Below are positions 13,205-14,420 of a DNA stretch of 14,420 nucleotides, piece after piece (the stretch's first letter is position 1; each line of letters begins with the position of its first letter). The notes beneath the pieces were generated by a model that made no database searches, was not told where the DNA came from, and saw only the letters and a list, made by a program, of their open reading frames with translations. This stretch comes from AWTP1-13 sp044868325 (lineage in GTDB: Bacteria; Pseudomonadota; Alphaproteobacteria; Rhizobiales; Hyphomicrobiaceae): assembly GCA_044868325.1 (NCBI GenBank), contig JBIOWI010000167.1:1-14420 (forward strand). Direction: 5' to 3'. Made by a program: the position numbers and the translations under genes.

Positions 13205-14420
13205 TCAGAACCGGATGCGGGCGCCGCCCATCACCACGTCCAGGTCATCGATCGGGATGACGCCAGCGATCTCTGCGCTGAACCGGCGGTAGGCGAGGAA
13301 CACCTCCATGGCCGCCGCATCAATGTGCTGGACAACGCCCAGGCCTACCACCTCCGCCTCAGAGAACGCCGGGAGCGGCGAGGTGAAGTTCGCAAGGCCG
13401 TCCTCAACCCTGGAGTACTCGCCGTAGAGCACAGTGTTGCCCAGCCCAGTCCAGTTCTTGCTGATACCGCCCTGGACGTACCACAGCGTCGTGTCCGGCG
13501 TCCCAGCACCGAACGCGTTGTCGTTGTCCTGATTGACGTAGGCGCCGGTGAGGAAGAGGCCGGAAGCCACGTGCAGGACGCTTGCGGAGGCCTTCACCTG
13601 GCTCGGCTCGACGCCTACGTTCTGATCCTTGGTGATCTCGTTCAGACCGCTGGAGTTGTTGATGTAGCCGATGCCGGCCGCGAGGCGGAAGCCGGAGAAC
13701 TCGCCGGCGTAGCGCAGGGCCACATCCCACACGTTGTCCTCGCCGGCCGCCGCAGCCACCGAGAAGCCGCCGAGCGTCGGCGAGGTGTAGCTGATGGCGT
13801 TGGCGCGGCTCAGACCCGAGCCGTTCACCGTGTTGCCGCCCAGGAGCTGGGACCACTGCAACCCGCCTACGAGAGCGCCGCCGACGGCAACTTCCATGCT
13901 GCGTGCCCAGTAGCCGACCTGGGCATTGGCGATCACGCCGGCGCCGCCCAGGTCGATGGTGCTGATGCCGGCCGTGGCGGTGTTGATGCGGCCCACCGTG
14001 ACCCGGCCCATCTGCTTGTGGTCCAGGTACCAGTTCGCCAAGGTCACGACGTTGGTGGTGTCGCCCGCGCCGTTGAAGCAGGTGCCGCCCGGCTGCGACG
14101 CGTCGTCGTCCTTCTGGGTGACCTGGTGGCTGCGGGCGCCGGAGCACAGGCCGAGCGTGACGTTGAACCCGGCCGACAGGTTCGGGTTGATGGCGGCCGA
14201 ACCCGAGAAGGCGATGAACGTGCCGCCGGCTGCGGTGTTGTCGACCACGTACACGTCGCTGCCGCTGGCGTCCGCGTTATTGTTGCCGTCGTCCCAGACC
14301 ATCAGGGCGGTGGAGACCTGGCCCGAGATGGTCAGCGACACCTTGCGGTTGCCCTTGCGGGCGGTGGTGGCCTCCAGCTCGGCCACCCGCTCCTCGAGAT
14401 CGGCGCAGCAGTCGCCGCCC
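13205..14420 (-). CDS. Outer-membrane porin, alphaproteobacterial type, 5' end outside window
   Basis: 404 residues are visible. They begin GGDCCADLEER followed by VAELEATTARKGNRKVSLTISGQV, the periplasmic coiled-coil stalk and first beta strand of the alphaproteobacterial porin family (Porin_2 type). The remainder alternates short amphipathic strands with Gly/Asn/Asp-rich loops and ends in ARIRF; a C-terminal Phe is the usual outer-membrane assembly signal. The signal peptide and perhaps 20-60 residues lie beyond the edge. An in-frame GTG at 14386 is not the start, because family similarity continues upstream of it. Two Cys (in LGLCSG and GGTCFNG) fall in one predicted loop and might form a disulfide. 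It forms a passive diffusion channel for small hydrophilic solutes; specificity is unknown. A terminator follows at 13119-13152. Confidence 0.92.
   Translation of the reverse strand, partial: GGDCCADLEERVAELEATTARKGNRKVSLTISGQVSTALMVWDDGNNNADASGSDVYVVDNTAAGGTFIAFSGSAAINPNLSAGFNVTLGLCSGARSHQVTQKDDDASQPGGTCFNGAGDTTNVVTLANWYLDHKQMGRVTVGRINTATAGISTIDLGGAGVIANAQVGYWARSMEVAVGGALVGGLQWSQLLGGNTVNGSGLSRANAISYTSPTLGGFSVAAAAGEDNVWDVALRYAGEFSGFRLAAGIGYINNSSGLNEITKDQNVGVEPSQVKASASVLHVASGLFLTGAYVNQDNDNAFGAGTPDTTLWYVQGGISKNWTGLGNTVLYGEYSRVEDGLANFTSPLPAFSEAEVVGLGVVQHIDAAAMEVFLAYRRFSAEIAGVIPIDDLDVVMGGARIRF

Noticed and set aside
1..14420. tRNA or rRNA genes
   Set aside because: I saw no cloverleaf with TTCRA-type T-loop and acceptor pairing, and no rRNA-like segment on either strand; this was by eye, not with a covariance search.

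Overview
The window is a very GC-rich (by eye about 70%) bacterial chromosome segment. The porin at the right edge, whose N-terminal stalk reads CCADLEER-VAELEATTARKGNRKVSLT, belongs to the alphaproteobacterial porin type. Together with an alphaproteobacterial-style ComEC, this suggests the Hyphomicrobiales (Rhizobiales). The genus cannot be named from this sequence.

Left part (1-4174, minus strand): a probable catabolic operon, transcribed right to left. It runs Gfo/Idh/MocA-family dehydrogenase, EboE-like TIM-barrel protein, 3-hydroxyisobutyrate-dehydrogenase-family oxidoreductase and, after a 239-bp gap holding a large hairpin, a MetE-C-terminal-like zinc methyltransferase cut by the window edge. 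The set looks like processing of a polyol, sugar or methylated small molecule, but the substrate cannot be read from the sequence. A 520-bp gap (4175-4694) separates it from the next gene and carries a candidate operon promoter and two strong hairpins.

Middle part (4695-11698): comEC (plus strand, DNA-uptake channel, no metallo-beta-lactamase tail, with an internal 12-nt tandem repeat) converges with 13 bp to spare on an ABC-F ATPase (minus strand). A divergent 334-bp region with a candidate promoter leads to a large two-domain glycosyltransferase-like protein (plus strand).

Right part (11695-14420): a repeat-dense zone. A REP-associated tyrosine transposase (RAYT) gene, broken by a one-base frameshift between its HUH motif and its tyrosine region, lies between two direct copies of a ~115-bp double-hairpin REP/BIME-like element. 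Beyond it are a small Tyr/Pro-rich exported protein, a cluster of GTCAGACCC-type palindromes (a second REP-like family), a porin terminator and the porin itself, whose 5' end is outside the window.

The most unusual structure is repetitive. (i) Three hairpins (864-953, 8966-9029, 10301-10391) are each built from in-register 7- or 8-nt units beginning GGC, with a different unit in each; one is translated in frame inside the glycosyltransferase. (ii) The TAGGGCG ends of the REP/BIME elements provide the stop codons of all three genes that read into them.
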